Virus record (IMG/VR): IMGVR_UViG_3300032032_000484 | Span: 1 to 55,311 of that record | DNA: 55,311 bases | From: a virus | Direction: 5' to 3' (one strand) | In this document: piece after piece, positions 8,073-17,018 of the stretch | Layout: every line of letters begins with the position of its first letter | How positions within the stretch are numbered: the first letter of the stretch is position 1 | Made by a program: the position numbers and the translations under genes | Notes under the pieces: model-generated | Told to the model about the DNA's origin: nothing | Database searches by the model: none | Seen by the model: only the letters and a program-made list of their open reading frames with translations

Positions 8073-9726
8073 GCCCGAAGTCACTTCATATCATGGCAAT
8101 CCTAATCTTAAACCATTAGCATATCAGCACGACTTTACTCAACAAGAGATAGCGGAGTATGTTAAATGCCAAAACGATCCTAAATATTTTATAGAAAACT
8201 ATGTAAAAATTGTTACACTAGATCAAGGATTACAACCATTTAAATTATTCGATTGTCAAAAAGGCAAAGTAGATCTCATTATGAATGAGAGAAAAGTAAT
8301 TTTAATGGAAGGTAGACAGCAAGGTAAAACAGTAACAGCAGCTGCGTGTATATTACACTATACAATATTCCAAGAAGATAAAACAGTAGCTATCATGGCT
8401 AACAAAGCCTCAGCTGCGAGGGAAGTATTAAACAGATATCAAATAATGTATGAGAACTTACCTTTGTGGATGCAACAAGGTGTTAGAGTATGGAATAAGG
8501 GTGATGTAGAATTAGAGAACAATAGTAAAGTACTCTCAGCAGCTACAACAGCATCCGCCATTCGTGGTAAATCAGTTAACTGGTTGTACATTGATGAGGC
8601 AGCAATCATACCTAACAACATAGCAGACGAGTTTTTTACTTCTGTTTATCCTACAATCTCAGCTGGAGAAACAACAAAGATCCTACTTACATCCACACCA
8701 CTAGGTTACAATCACTTCTGGAAGTTCTGGAATGAGGCAGAGAAGAAACAAAATGGCTTTGAACACATGTTCATACCTTACTATGAGATACCTGGAAGAG
8801 ATGAGAAGTGGTTAGAAGAACAAAAAGGACTCTTAGGTGAGGTAAAATTCAATCAAGAGGTAATGTGTGAGTTCTTAGGTTCAACCAATACTTTAATTAA
8901 TGCTACAACTATAGGTAGATTAAGTAGTAAACCAGTAGAGTTTACCAATAATGGATTAGATATATACGAAAACCCACAAGAAGGACATTACTACGCAATG
9001 GCATGTGATACTGCCAGAGGTATTGGTGGAGATTACTCTGCCTTTGTAGTCGTAGATATAACACAAATGCCATATAAGGTTGTGGCAAAATATAGAGATA
9101 ATCAAATAGCTCCTATGTTGTTTCCAGATGTAATTGGAAAGGTAGGCAGGGACTATAATAATGCTTTTATATTAGTAGAAGTAAACGATATAGGACAACA
9201 GGTAGTAGAAATACTACATCAAGAAGTAGAATATGAGAACATATTAAGCACAGTACAAGAACAGAACAGACAATATGTAAGTCCTGGCTTTGGTAAAGCA
9301 ACAAAGTTAGGTGTAACTACTTCTAAACAAGTTAAAAGACAAGGGTGTTTTACATTTAAGTCTTTACTAGAAGAACAAAAATTATTGATATTTGATGAGC
9401 ATATAATACATGAGATATCAACATTTATTGAAAAAGGAAACACATATCAAGCAGATGAAGGTTATCACGATGATCTAGTTATGTGTATGGTATTATTTGG
9501 GTGGCTGTCTAGTCAAAACTTCTTTAAGGATATGACAGATGTTAATGTTAGAGAAGGACTATATGGACAACAGATGGGAGAAATTGAAACGAATCTCACA
9601 CCTTTCATTAGAATAGATGGACAAGAACCCGAAGTAGAAGTTATAGGAGATGATGTCTGGTTATTAGAAGATGAGTATAATCCAGGCAACATGCAGAAAA
9701 AATTAAGAGATTTAATAAACAGATAA
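8065..9726 (+). CDS. gp17: Terminase large subunit gp17
   Basis: 553 residues from the ATG at 8065 (an in-frame GTG at 8053 is possible). The ATPase domain shows a Walker A variant EGRQQGKT at about 82-89 and Walker B with catalytic Glu (VNWLYIDEAA, about 171-180). The C-terminal RNase-H-fold nuclease shows ACDTARG near 313 and YHDDLVMCM near 470. It pumps DNA into proheads through the portal and cuts concatemers. T4 gp17 is 610 residues; the shorter length is usual in marine relatives. It ends the gp13-gp17 coupled run. Confidence 0.95.
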   Translation: MARPEVTSYHGNPNLKPLAYQHDFTQQEIAEYVKCQNDPKYFIENYVKIVTLDQGLQPFKLFDCQKGKVDLIMNERKVILMEGRQQGKTVTAAACILHYTIFQEDKTVAIMANKASAAREVLNRYQIMYENLPLWMQQGVRVWNKGDVELENNSKVLSAATTASAIRGKSVNWLYIDEAAIIPNNIADEFFTSVYPTISAGETTKILLTSTPLGYNHFWKFWNEAEKKQNGFEHMFIPYYEIPGRDEKWLEEQKGLLGEVKFNQEVMCEFLGSTNTLINATTIGRLSSKPVEFTNNGLDIYENPQEGHYYAMACDTARGIGGDYSAFVVVDITQMPYKVVAKYRDNQIAPMLFPDVIGKVGRDYNNAFILVEVNDIGQQVVEILHQEVEYENILSTVQEQNRQYVSPGFGKATKLGVTTSKQVKRQGCFTFKSLLEEQKLLIFDEHIIHEISTFIEKGNTYQADEGYHDDLVMCMVLFGWLSSQNFFKDMTDVNVREGLYGQQMGEIETNLTPFIRIDGQEPEVEVIGDDVWLLEDEYNPGNMQKKLRDLINR

Positions 9727-9782
9727 TGTATTTACAACAATATTGTCGTATTTACAAAATTGTAAGTCTAACTTTTGTCATG

Positions 9783-9790
9783 TATAAATA
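9783..9790 (+). promoter_or_regulatory. Late promoter, TATAAATA
   Basis: Exact TATAAATA in the 124-bp gap between gp17 and gp18, 60 nt before the gp18 ATG. It would give strong independent late expression of the abundant sheath protein. Confidence 0.75.
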
Positions 9791-9850
9791 GTAGGATGAT
9801 AATAAAAACTTGTGTCATTCATAAGATAATATAAAACCGAGGAGAAAAAC

Positions 9851-11764
9851 ATGGCATTTCAGCTATCACCAGGTGTTCTTGTTAGAGAAACAGATCTTAC
9901 TTCTGTTATTCCAGCAGTAGCTACTTCTATAGGAGCTTTTGTAGGTAATTTCAGATGGGGACCTGCAGGCGAGATCACAACAATTAGTACAGAAAACGAA
10001 CTTGGTGCCAAGTTCGGACAGCCAAATGACGATACAGCAGTTGACTTTTTGACAGCAGCGTCATTCTTGGCTTATGGTAATAACCTTCAATTAGTCAGAG
10101 CTATTGACGATACCACAGCAACTAATGCTGTAGCATCAGGCTCAGCGACACTAATTAAAAACGATGAAGATTATGACTTGAACCATTCTACTGGTTCAGG
10201 AACTAACGGCATGTGGGCAGCTAAGTATCCAGGCTCTTTAGGAAACTCTCTTAAAGTAGCTATTGCAGATTCCAGTAATTTTGACACCAACTCTGTTGCG
10301 TCAACTACTGTTACAGCAGGTGGATCTAGCTATAGTAGTGCACCAACTGTTACATTTTCAGCTCCGGCTTCAGGTGTTACCGCTACAGGTACAGCTACCG
10401 TGGCGTCAAATGCAGTTACAGCAATTACTATTACTAACCCAGGTAATGGTTATACCAGCGCACCAACAATTACAATTAGTGGCGGAGGCGGAACTGGAGC
10501 AACAGCTACAGCAACACTTGCAACTGATTGGACATATAAAAATGAATTTGATAGAGCACCACTTACATCTACAAAAGTAGCAATACAAGGCGGTTCAAAC
10601 GACGAACTTCACATTGTTGTTATTGACGAAGATGGAGCTTTTTCAGGCGTAATAGGAACAGTCCTAGAACGATTCGCTCATGTCTCTAAAGCATCCGATG
10701 CTAGAGGACTAGAAGGCGGTTCATTATTTTATAAAGATGTAATTAATTCGCAGTCTAAGTATGTTTACTGGACAGACCATCCTGCAGGAGACTCCACATG
10801 GGGTAACGCAGCATTAGGTCAAGCATTTACATCAGGATTTACAACAGCAGAAGCAACAGTAAGCCTTTCAGGCGGTGTTGATGATGCACCTGACTCAGGT
10901 GACTTACAAACAGCTTGGAGCTTGTTTGCAGATGCAGAACAAACAGATGTAAACCTTCTTATAACTGGAGCAATGGGTACTACAGACCAAAAGTATGTAC
11001 AAGATAACATTGCTAAAGTAAGAAAAGATTGTGTTTCATTCCATTCACCAGTACTAGCTTCCGTTGTTAACAACGCAGGCTCAGAGGTATCAGCCATTAC
11101 TACAGACAGAGGTAGTTTAGCTGCCACTTCATATAGTTTTATGGACGGTAACTGGAAATACATGTATGATCGTTATAACGATGTATACAGATGGATTCCA
11201 TTAAATGGAGACACAGCAGGTTTATGTGCAAACACAGACGCAGAAGCAGATCCGTGGTTCTCACCAGCAGGATTTAACAGAGGACAAATTAGAAACGCTG
11301 TTAAACTGGCATGGAGCCCTACTAAAACAAACAGAGACGAACTATATAAAATTGGTGTAAACCCAATTATTAATAACCCAGGAAATGGGATTGTATTGTT
11401 TGGAGACAAAACTCTATTAGCAGCACCTAGTGCTTTTGATAGAATTAATGTTCGAAGATTGTTTATTGTATTAGAGAAAGCAATTTCTACTTCAGCTAAA
11501 TTCCAATTATTTGAATTTAACGACGCTTTTACTAGAAATCAATTCACATCACTTGTTACACCTTTCTTAAGAAATGTACAAGGCAGACGTGGTATATTTG
11601 ACTTTAAAGTAGTATGTAACGAAAGTAATAACACAGGCGAAATAATCGACACCAACCAGTTTGTTGCAGATATTTTCATTAAGCCTGCTCGTTCTATTAA
11701 CTTTATTACATTAAACTTTATTGCTACTAGAACTGATGTTAGCTTTGAAGAAATTGGCGGTTAA
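9851..11764 (+). CDS. gp18: Tail sheath protein gp18
   Basis: 637 residues (T4 gp18 is 659). The N-terminus MAFQLSPGVLVRETDLTSVIP, then ATSIGAFVGNFRWGPAGE, and the C-terminal ARSINFITLNFIATRTDVSFEE, are hallmarks of contractile sheath proteins. The central domain (about 150-215) carries Gly/Thr repeats of the type VTAGGSSYSSAPTVTFS and ITNPGNGYTSAPTITIS, a surface insertion common in marine phages. Strong SD AGGAGAAAAAC. It has its own late promoter and is followed by gp19. Confidence 0.95.
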   Translation: MAFQLSPGVLVRETDLTSVIPAVATSIGAFVGNFRWGPAGEITTISTENELGAKFGQPNDDTAVDFLTAASFLAYGNNLQLVRAIDDTTATNAVASGSATLIKNDEDYDLNHSTGSGTNGMWAAKYPGSLGNSLKVAIADSSNFDTNSVASTTVTAGGSSYSSAPTVTFSAPASGVTATGTATVASNAVTAITITNPGNGYTSAPTITISGGGGTGATATATLATDWTYKNEFDRAPLTSTKVAIQGGSNDELHIVVIDEDGAFSGVIGTVLERFAHVSKASDARGLEGGSLFYKDVINSQSKYVYWTDHPAGDSTWGNAALGQAFTSGFTTAEATVSLSGGVDDAPDSGDLQTAWSLFADAEQTDVNLLITGAMGTTDQKYVQDNIAKVRKDCVSFHSPVLASVVNNAGSEVSAITTDRGSLAATSYSFMDGNWKYMYDRYNDVYRWIPLNGDTAGLCANTDAEADPWFSPAGFNRGQIRNAVKLAWSPTKTNRDELYKIGVNPIINNPGNGIVLFGDKTLLAAPSAFDRINVRRLFIVLEKAISTSAKFQLFEFNDAFTRNQFTSLVTPFLRNVQGRRGIFDFKVVCNESNNTGEIIDTNQFVADIFIKPARSINFITLNFIATRTDVSFEEIGG

Positions 11765-11767
11765 CTG

Positions 11768-11775
11768 TATAAATA
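11768..11775 (+). promoter_or_regulatory. Late promoter, TATAAATA
   Basis: Exact TATAAATA starting 3 nt after the gp18 stop and ending 25 nt before the gp19 ATG. It gives the tube protein its own late start in addition to readthrough from gp18. Confidence 0.75.
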
Positions 11776-11800
11776 ACTATTAAGGACTAAGGAGAAAAAC

Positions 11801-12319
11801 ATGCCTAATATAACACAATTTAAATCAGCATTAGCTGAAGGCGGTGCAAGGCCTAATCAGTTTCGATTGAGCATTCCATTCCCAAGCGATGTAAAAGACG
11901 CAAATCAAACAGACCTGTTATTAGTTAGCGGAGCAGCGTTACCAGCATCAACTGTCAACCCAGTTATTACACAATACAGAGGTAGGGAAGTTAAATTTGC
12001 AGGTGAAAGAATTTTTGATCCGTGGACAATCACAGTAATCAATAATAACGACTTCACATTAAGACGAAAGTTTGAAGAATGGATGGACATTATTAATGGT
12101 AGAGATGACAACGAAGGTGAAATTGAATGGGATAAATACCAGACAGATATTACTGTAGAACATCTAGACAGAAATGATGCACCCTTAACAGGCGGTAAAT
12201 ATGTATTGGTTCAGGCTTTCCCAATTAACATGTCAGAAATTGCATTACAATATGCACAGAACGACATTATTGAGGAATTTACTGTAACATTCCAATATCA
12301 AACATATACAGCCCAATAA
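11801..12319 (+). CDS. gp19: Tail tube protein gp19
   Basis: 172 residues (T4 gp19 is 163). It shows the tube-fold signature: FRLSIPFPSD near 21, then LPASTVNPVITQYRGREVKFAGER and DNEGEIEWDKY. It polymerises as hexameric rings to form the inner tail tube through which DNA passes. It has SD AGGAGAAAAAC identical to that of gp18 and lies directly behind a late promoter. The protein at 19624-20208 appears to be a distant tube-fold relative. Confidence 0.9.
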   Translation: MPNITQFKSALAEGGARPNQFRLSIPFPSDVKDANQTDLLLVSGAALPASTVNPVITQYRGREVKFAGERIFDPWTITVINNNDFTLRRKFEEWMDIINGRDDNEGEIEWDKYQTDITVEHLDRNDAPLTGGKYVLVQAFPINMSEIALQYAQNDIIEEFTVTFQYQTYTAQ

Positions 12320-12341
12320 TTGGGACTGAGGATATATAATT

Positions 12342-13937
12342 ATGGACTTATTTGGATTTGAGATCAAGCGGAAGGATAACGCAGCGAACGAGAAATCGTT
12401 TGTTGCTCCTTCACAAGATGATGCTATTGAAAGCATACGAGCTGGTGGGTATTATGGCACCTACATGGATTTGGAAGGTGTTGCCCACACAGAGTCGGAG
12501 CTTATTAAAAGGTATCGAGACATCGCCGGGATGGCAGATGTCGATACAGCAGTAGAAGATATTATTAATGAATCAATAGCGCAACTTGAGAATGAATCAC
12601 CCGTTGAGCTCAACTTAGATGATGTAGATTTATCATCTGCAGTCAGAAAATCAATCCAAAAAGAATTTGAAGAGATTAAAAATCTCATGGACTTTAAAAA
12701 TAGAGCCCAAGATTATTATAGACGATGGTATATAGATGGAAAAATATTTTTTCATAAAGTCATCGATATGGAAAACCCTAAAGAAGGGATCAAAGATATT
12801 AGATATATTGATCCAAGAAAAATTAGGAAAGTGCGTGAAGTTAAGAAGGAAAAAAATCCTTCTGGCGTAATGTTTGTTAAAGCAGTGGAAGAGTTCTTTA
12901 TCTATAATGATAAAGGAGTTACTTCCAAACCAGGAGCTTATGTAGCACCTGAAAATCAGCAAGGGCTGAAGATAACAAAAGACGCCATAGCATACGCACC
13001 AAGTGGTTTGGTAGATCACGATAAGAATATTGCATTATCGTATCTACATAAGGCAATTAGGCCAGCAAACCAACTTCGTATGATGGAGAACGCAGTAGTA
13101 ATTTATAGAATTACAAGAGCTCCAGAACGAAGAATATTTTATGTAGATGTTGGTAACTTGCCGAAGATGAAGGCAGAACAATATCTAAAAGACATCATGG
13201 ATAGATATCGTAACAAATTAGTTTACGATGCTAACACAGGTGAAATTAGAGATGATAAGAAGTTCATGTCTATGTTGGAAGACTTTTGGTTACCCAGAAG
13301 AGAAGGCGGAACAGGTACAAGTATTGATACATTGCCAGCAGGTCAAAACCTAGGGCAGATAGAAGATGTAGAATACTTTCAAAGGAAGTTATATCAGTCC
13401 TTGAATATACCTGTATCGAGATTAGAACAACAGGCTGGACTAAATTTTGGTAGAGCAGCTGAGATAAATCGAGACGAGATGAAGTTTACAAAATTCATCA
13501 TCAAGTTAAGAAGAAAGTTCTCGGTAATGTTAAGCGATCTTTTAAAGACGCAGCTCTTACTAAAAGGTGTTATGACGGAAGACGATTGGCATAGTATCAA
13601 AGACGATATAGAATTTGAGTTTGCCACAGATGCTTATTACACAGAGTCTAAGGAACAAGAAATTCTTAGAAGTAGAGTAGAAGTATTAAACGGTCTAGCA
13701 GCATACATAGGAACATTTTTTAGTAAGCGTTACATACAAAAGAATGTATTAATGTTAACGGATGAGGAGATTGATACAATAGAAACAGAGATTATGGCAG
13801 AGCCACAATACAGTAGACAGTATCAATGGAGTCCATTACAAGCAAGTAACCCGGATCAACCGGAACCTGCAGGTAATATAAGTAATGATGTACCAGGAGA
13901 AGGAAACCCTGTTCCTGGACCTGATAATGGAGCATAA
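12342..13937 (+). CDS. gp20: Portal vertex protein gp20
   Basis: 531 residues (T4 gp20 is 524). Recognisable portal segments: YRDIAGMADVDTAVEDIINE near 56-75, FHKVIDMENPKEGIKDIRYIDP near 141, and IPVSRLEQQAGLNFGRAAEINRDE in the wing/crown part. It forms the dodecameric portal at the unique capsid vertex, nucleates prohead assembly and is the packaging channel for gp17. The C-terminus is Pro/Gly/Asn-rich (NPDQPEPAGNISNDVPGEGNPVPGPDN). It is followed immediately by the prohead core genes. Confidence 0.95.
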   Translation: MDLFGFEIKRKDNAANEKSFVAPSQDDAIESIRAGGYYGTYMDLEGVAHTESELIKRYRDIAGMADVDTAVEDIINESIAQLENESPVELNLDDVDLSSAVRKSIQKEFEEIKNLMDFKNRAQDYYRRWYIDGKIFFHKVIDMENPKEGIKDIRYIDPRKIRKVREVKKEKNPSGVMFVKAVEEFFIYNDKGVTSKPGAYVAPENQQGLKITKDAIAYAPSGLVDHDKNIALSYLHKAIRPANQLRMMENAVVIYRITRAPERRIFYVDVGNLPKMKAEQYLKDIMDRYRNKLVYDANTGEIRDDKKFMSMLEDFWLPRREGGTGTSIDTLPAGQNLGQIEDVEYFQRKLYQSLNIPVSRLEQQAGLNFGRAAEINRDEMKFTKFIIKLRRKFSVMLSDLLKTQLLLKGVMTEDDWHSIKDDIEFEFATDAYYTESKEQEILRSRVEVLNGLAAYIGTFFSKRYIQKNVLMLTDEEIDTIETEIMAEPQYSRQYQWSPLQASNPDQPEPAGNISNDVPGEGNPVPGPDNGA

Positions 13938-13938
13938 T

Positions 13939-14220
13939 ATGGCAGAAGATAGAACACAAGAAGTTAAAGATTTGGTAGGCAATATCATAGCTGGTAACAG
14001 CGGTGAGGCTCAACAACAATTTAACGATCAGATGGCATCTCGAGCACAAGAGGCGTTAGACGATCAAAAGGCAGGAGTAGCAGCAGACATATATAATAAA
14101 CATACTGTTGACCCTGACATGGAACCACAGGGAGTATCATTAGATGATGCACTTGTGGATATAGATCAAGATACAGGGCGACCTGTAGAGACAGGAGAAA
14201 CAAATGGCGAAGACATTTAA
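13939..14220 (+). CDS. gp67: Prohead core protein, gp67-like
   Basis: 93 residues from the ATG at 13939, one base after the gp20 stop (a longer in-frame start inside gp20 at 13885 is unlikely). MAEDRTQEVKDLVGNIIAGNS, then EAQQQFNDQMASRAQEALDDQK, resembles the short helical start of T4 gp67, followed by an acidic tail (DDALVDIDQD). T4 gp67 is an internal scaffold component and lies directly after gp20, the same place as here. Assignment is by position and weak sequence pattern. Confidence 0.6.
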   Translation: MAEDRTQEVKDLVGNIIAGNSGEAQQQFNDQMASRAQEALDDQKAGVAADIYNKHTVDPDMEPQGVSLDDALVDIDQDTGRPVETGETNGEDI

Positions 14221-14497
14221 AAATTTTAGAGCAGGAGTTATTACCGAAAGTCCTGTTGATGGTGTAGCTAAAGGCTCACTAGACGGAGATAAACATTTAT
14301 GTGCATCGAAAATTATGCACAAAGAATGGAACGAAGGTACACCTATTATAGGTGAACACGCAGAACCAGTAGACGGAACAGTCTCTTGGTATAAAGTAAT
14401 GTTTGAACACGGTATAGAAACAGTTGAAGTGAATGATCCTAATGTCGAGATCCTTGAAGAAGGACCTCATATGAACCATAAGAAAAAATCATATTAA
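14204..14497 (+). CDS. Conserved protein at the gp68 position
   Basis: 97 residues overlapping the previous gene by 17 nt. It contains HLCASKIMHKEWNEGTPIIGE, then HAEPVDGTVSWYKVMFEHGIE, a pattern I associate with hypothetical proteins found at this locus in marine T4-like phages. T4 has the prohead core protein gp68 here, but I see no convincing similarity to it. A role in the prohead core or as a small capsid accessory protein is inferred only from location between gp20/gp67 and gp21. Confidence 0.55.
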   Translation: MAKTFKNFRAGVITESPVDGVAKGSLDGDKHLCASKIMHKEWNEGTPIIGEHAEPVDGTVSWYKVMFEHGIETVEVNDPNVEILEEGPHMNHKKKSY

Positions 14498-14517
14498 ACT
14501 AATTAAAAGGAAATCAC

Positions 14518-14943
14518 ATGGCAGTCACAGTAAATAACTTAAAACTCACCCAAGTCCAGGGTGTAGTATCTGTTAGGGGGACTGCAGCAACCGGAACAAT
14601 TGCTTTAGCAACAACACTAAAGAAATCTACTGAGACGCAAAGCTCCCCAGCAGTCAATATAAAAGGACTACATTGGACTTTATCTAGCGGAGCTAGCGCT
14701 AAGGTTCAACGAAACTCCGTTGTACTATTTGAACTACAAGAAAGTGGTTCATTAGATATGTACGGGTATGCAGAGAACTCAGAAAACACATCTGATATAG
14801 AAGTAGCTATTGCCGGTGGCGATGGCGGTACTGTTATAGTAGATTGTGCTAAAGTTTCTGGTTACGGTTCACAACAACATCAAGACGCACCACTAGACAC
14901 TAATGATTCAGGAAGTGTTTATGACGGTGGATCTTTAGGTTAA
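14518..14943 (+). CDS. Putative virion structural protein in the capsid module
   Basis: 141 residues, beta-rich, with an Ig-like or jelly-roll look (VTVNNLKLTQVQGVVSVRGTA, VNIKGLHWTLSSGASAKVQRN, SVVLFELQESGSLDMYGYAEN). It ends TNDSGSVYDGGSLG, loosely recalling the DGGTY tails of the fibre proteins. There are no enzyme motifs. Its place between core protein and prohead protease suggests a capsid decoration or head-associated protein. It is preceded by AAAAGGAAATCAC. Confidence 0.55.
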   Translation: MAVTVNNLKLTQVQGVVSVRGTAATGTIALATTLKKSTETQSSPAVNIKGLHWTLSSGASAKVQRNSVVLFELQESGSLDMYGYAENSENTSDIEVAIAGGDGGTVIVDCAKVSGYGSQQHQDAPLDTNDSGSVYDGGSLG

Positions 14944-14953
14944 GGAGAAATAA

Positions 14954-15613
14954 ATGAGACTTATTAAAGAATTCAACGAAAGTATTAACTATCTCACAGA
15001 AGATAGTAAAGATCCTAAGAAGCCTAATGTATTCATTGAAGGTGTATTCTTACAATCAGATTTAAAGAACAAAAACGGTCGTGTATATCCTAAAGAGATT
15101 ATGCAACGAGAAGTTAACAGATATGTTAACGAATCTGTCAACACTAAAAGAGCTTACGGAGAGTTAGGACACCCAGAAGGACCTACTGTAAACTTGGACA
15201 GAGTATCTCATATGATAGTTTCACTAAAGGAAGACGGCAGCAATTGGATTGGTAAAGCCAAAATTATGGACACACCAATGGGTAAAATTGTAAAAGAACT
15301 TATTAGCGAAGGCGCTCAACTTGGAGTAAGCTCCAGAGGATTGGGCTCTTTAAAAGAGAGGAATGGCATTAATGAAGTACAAGATGACTTTATGCTTGCC
15401 ACAGCAGCGGATATTGTTGCAGATCCTAGCGCTCCAGACGCTTTTGTATCCGGTATTATGGAAGGAAGGGAATGGGTTTTTGTTAATGGTAAATGGACAG
15501 AACAAGACATAGAAGAAAGCAAGGCAATAATTAACAAGGCTTCTCAGAGAGATTTAGAAGAAGCTAAATTTGCAGTTTTTAGCAATTTTCTAGATAAACT
15601 GTCTAAAATATAA
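14954..15613 (+). CDS. gp21: Prohead core protease gp21
   Basis: 219 residues (T4 gp21 is 212). Herpesvirus-assemblin-like serine protease: catalytic His in GELGHPEGPTVNLDRVSH (H73), catalytic Ser in LGVSSRGLGSL (S126/S127), and VFIEGVFLQSDLKNKNGRVYP near the start. It cleaves scaffold and capsid precursor at (I/L)xE sites during prohead maturation and degrades itself. It lies directly upstream of its substrates gp22 and gp23. Confidence 0.9.
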   Translation: MRLIKEFNESINYLTEDSKDPKKPNVFIEGVFLQSDLKNKNGRVYPKEIMQREVNRYVNESVNTKRAYGELGHPEGPTVNLDRVSHMIVSLKEDGSNWIGKAKIMDTPMGKIVKELISEGAQLGVSSRGLGSLKERNGINEVQDDFMLATAADIVADPSAPDAFVSGIMEGREWVFVNGKWTEQDIEESKAIINKASQRDLEEAKFAVFSNFLDKLSKI

Positions 15614-15623
15614 TAGAAATCTG

Positions 15624-15637
15624 TATAAATATAAATA
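15624..15637 (+). promoter_or_regulatory. Tandem late promoters before gp22
   Basis: Two TATAAATA elements overlap by two bases (15624-15631 and 15630-15637), 48-61 nt before the gp22 ATG. Two in-line late start elements may raise output of the scaffold and capsid genes. Confidence 0.7.
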
Positions 15638-15684
15638 GTTTATTAGATTATATTAAAATTAAATAATCCTAAGAGGAGAGTAAC

Positions 15685-16959
15685 ATGGGAGTAGAATCCA
15701 AAATCAGAGAACTTCTAGAAGGCAAGTTGCAAGACGATGCTGTAGAAGTACTTGACGAACTAGCGGCAAATCGTCCATTAGATAAGTCAAGCAATGGAGA
15801 TGCTAAACCACCCCTACAAGGTAACTCTAATCCAAACCCAGAACAGCAAGACCTTAGTGGTTCAAGCAACCCTGAAGGCGGATTAACAAGCCCAGTAGGA
15901 AAGGAAGCGTCAGCTAAGGCTGGCAGTGCCCCTAGACCTTCAAACTCAGGCGCTGGTAAAGCACCTAACTACAACGATGGAGAGGCAACTCAAAGCGTTG
16001 TAGCACAATCTAGCTCTAAAGGTAATGTACATCAAGAAGAAGTCGAAGAGACTGAAGATGAAGTACTAGAAGAAACACCTGAAGTAGCAGACGAAGAGAT
16101 TGTTGCAGAGGAAGAAGTAGTCGAAGGCGAAGAAGTAGAATATGTTGAAGAAGGCGAAGAAGAAGTTATTGCTGAATCTGAAGAAGACGAAGTAGAAGCA
16201 TCTGAAGAAGAATCAACAGAGGAAACTTTATTCGAAGAGGACATTGCTAACTTGTTCGCGGACGAGGAGCATCTTTCAGAAGAATTTAAAACACAAGCAG
16301 CTTCATTATTTGAGGCATCGGTTGTGGCCAGAGTCAATCAACAAATGGAATCCATTGAGGATGAGCTTGTTGAGGAAGCCAATAAGGCTTTTGATGAGGC
16401 AAAAGAGAAGCTCGTAGAAAATGTAGACAAATACCTCAGTTATGTAACTGAGCAATGGCTTAAAGAAAACGAGCTAGCTGTTGAGAACGGCTTACGCAAC
16501 GAAATTACTGAATCATTCCTTAACGGTATGAGAGAAGTATTCAAAGAACATTATATTGATGTTCCTGAAGAAAAATTCGATGTGTTGGCAGAACAACAGT
16601 CTGAAATTGATGAGTTAAAATCTAAGTTAAACGAAGAGATTAACAAGTCAGTTGCAATCAGCGAAGACAGAGAACAACTACAAAAGGAAAAAGTTTTCCG
16701 TTCCGTGGTTGACGATCTAGCTGAAACTGAAGTGGAGAAATTCGCAGGTTTAGTCGAAGGAATTAATTTCGACGGCGAAGACAAGTATATTTCAAAACTA
16801 AATGTTATCAAGGAAAATTATTTTCCTAAAGCGAAAGCTGATGATAGTGATAAGCTAGAAGATAGCGTTGATCAGGGAACTTTAACAGACAACACCGTGA
16901 TGAGTAGATATGTACAAGGTATCTCTCAAGCAGCGAAGTTTGATAAGGTTAAAAATTAA
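15685..16959 (+). CDS. gp22: Prohead scaffold protein gp22
   Basis: 424 residues, longer than T4 gp22 (269). Residues about 30-115 are Pro/Ser/Asn/Gly-rich and disordered, about 115-185 are a highly acidic Glu/Val run, and 190-424 are helical and coiled-coil (EHLSEEFKTQAASLFEASVVA, then NQQMESIEDELVEEANKAFDE). The C-terminus GTLTDNTVMSRYVQGISQAAK is typical of gp22 in this group. It forms the internal core around which gp23 assembles and is then digested by gp21. The extended acidic N-terminus also occurs in related marine phages. Confidence 0.85.
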   Translation: MGVESKIRELLEGKLQDDAVEVLDELAANRPLDKSSNGDAKPPLQGNSNPNPEQQDLSGSSNPEGGLTSPVGKEASAKAGSAPRPSNSGAGKAPNYNDGEATQSVVAQSSSKGNVHQEEVEETEDEVLEETPEVADEEIVAEEEVVEGEEVEYVEEGEEEVIAESEEDEVEASEEESTEETLFEEDIANLFADEEHLSEEFKTQAASLFEASVVARVNQQMESIEDELVEEANKAFDEAKEKLVENVDKYLSYVTEQWLKENELAVENGLRNEITESFLNGMREVFKEHYIDVPEEKFDVLAEQQSEIDELKSKLNEEINKSVAISEDREQLQKEKVFRSVVDDLAETEVEKFAGLVEGINFDGEDKYISKLNVIKENYFPKAKADDSDKLEDSVDQGTLTDNTVMSRYVQGISQAAKFDKVKN

Positions 16960-16965
16960 CATTTT

Positions 16966-16973
16966 TATAAATA
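16966..16973 (+). promoter_or_regulatory. Late promoter, TATAAATA
   Basis: Exact TATAAATA in the gp22-gp23 gap, 45 nt before the gp23 ATG, as expected for the most abundant virion protein. Confidence 0.75.
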
Positions 16974-17018
16974 ATTAGGTTATAGAAATAACAAACAAAG
17001 TAAAACAAGGAGAAACTG

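Noticed and set aside
10263-10588. Leu/Gln-rich and Cys-rich overlapping frames within gp18
   Set aside because: Low-complexity shadows of the Gly/Thr repeat region; gp18 itself is unmistakable.
12352-12555. Short plus-strand frame inside the start of gp20
   Set aside because: Out-of-frame shadow of the portal gene.
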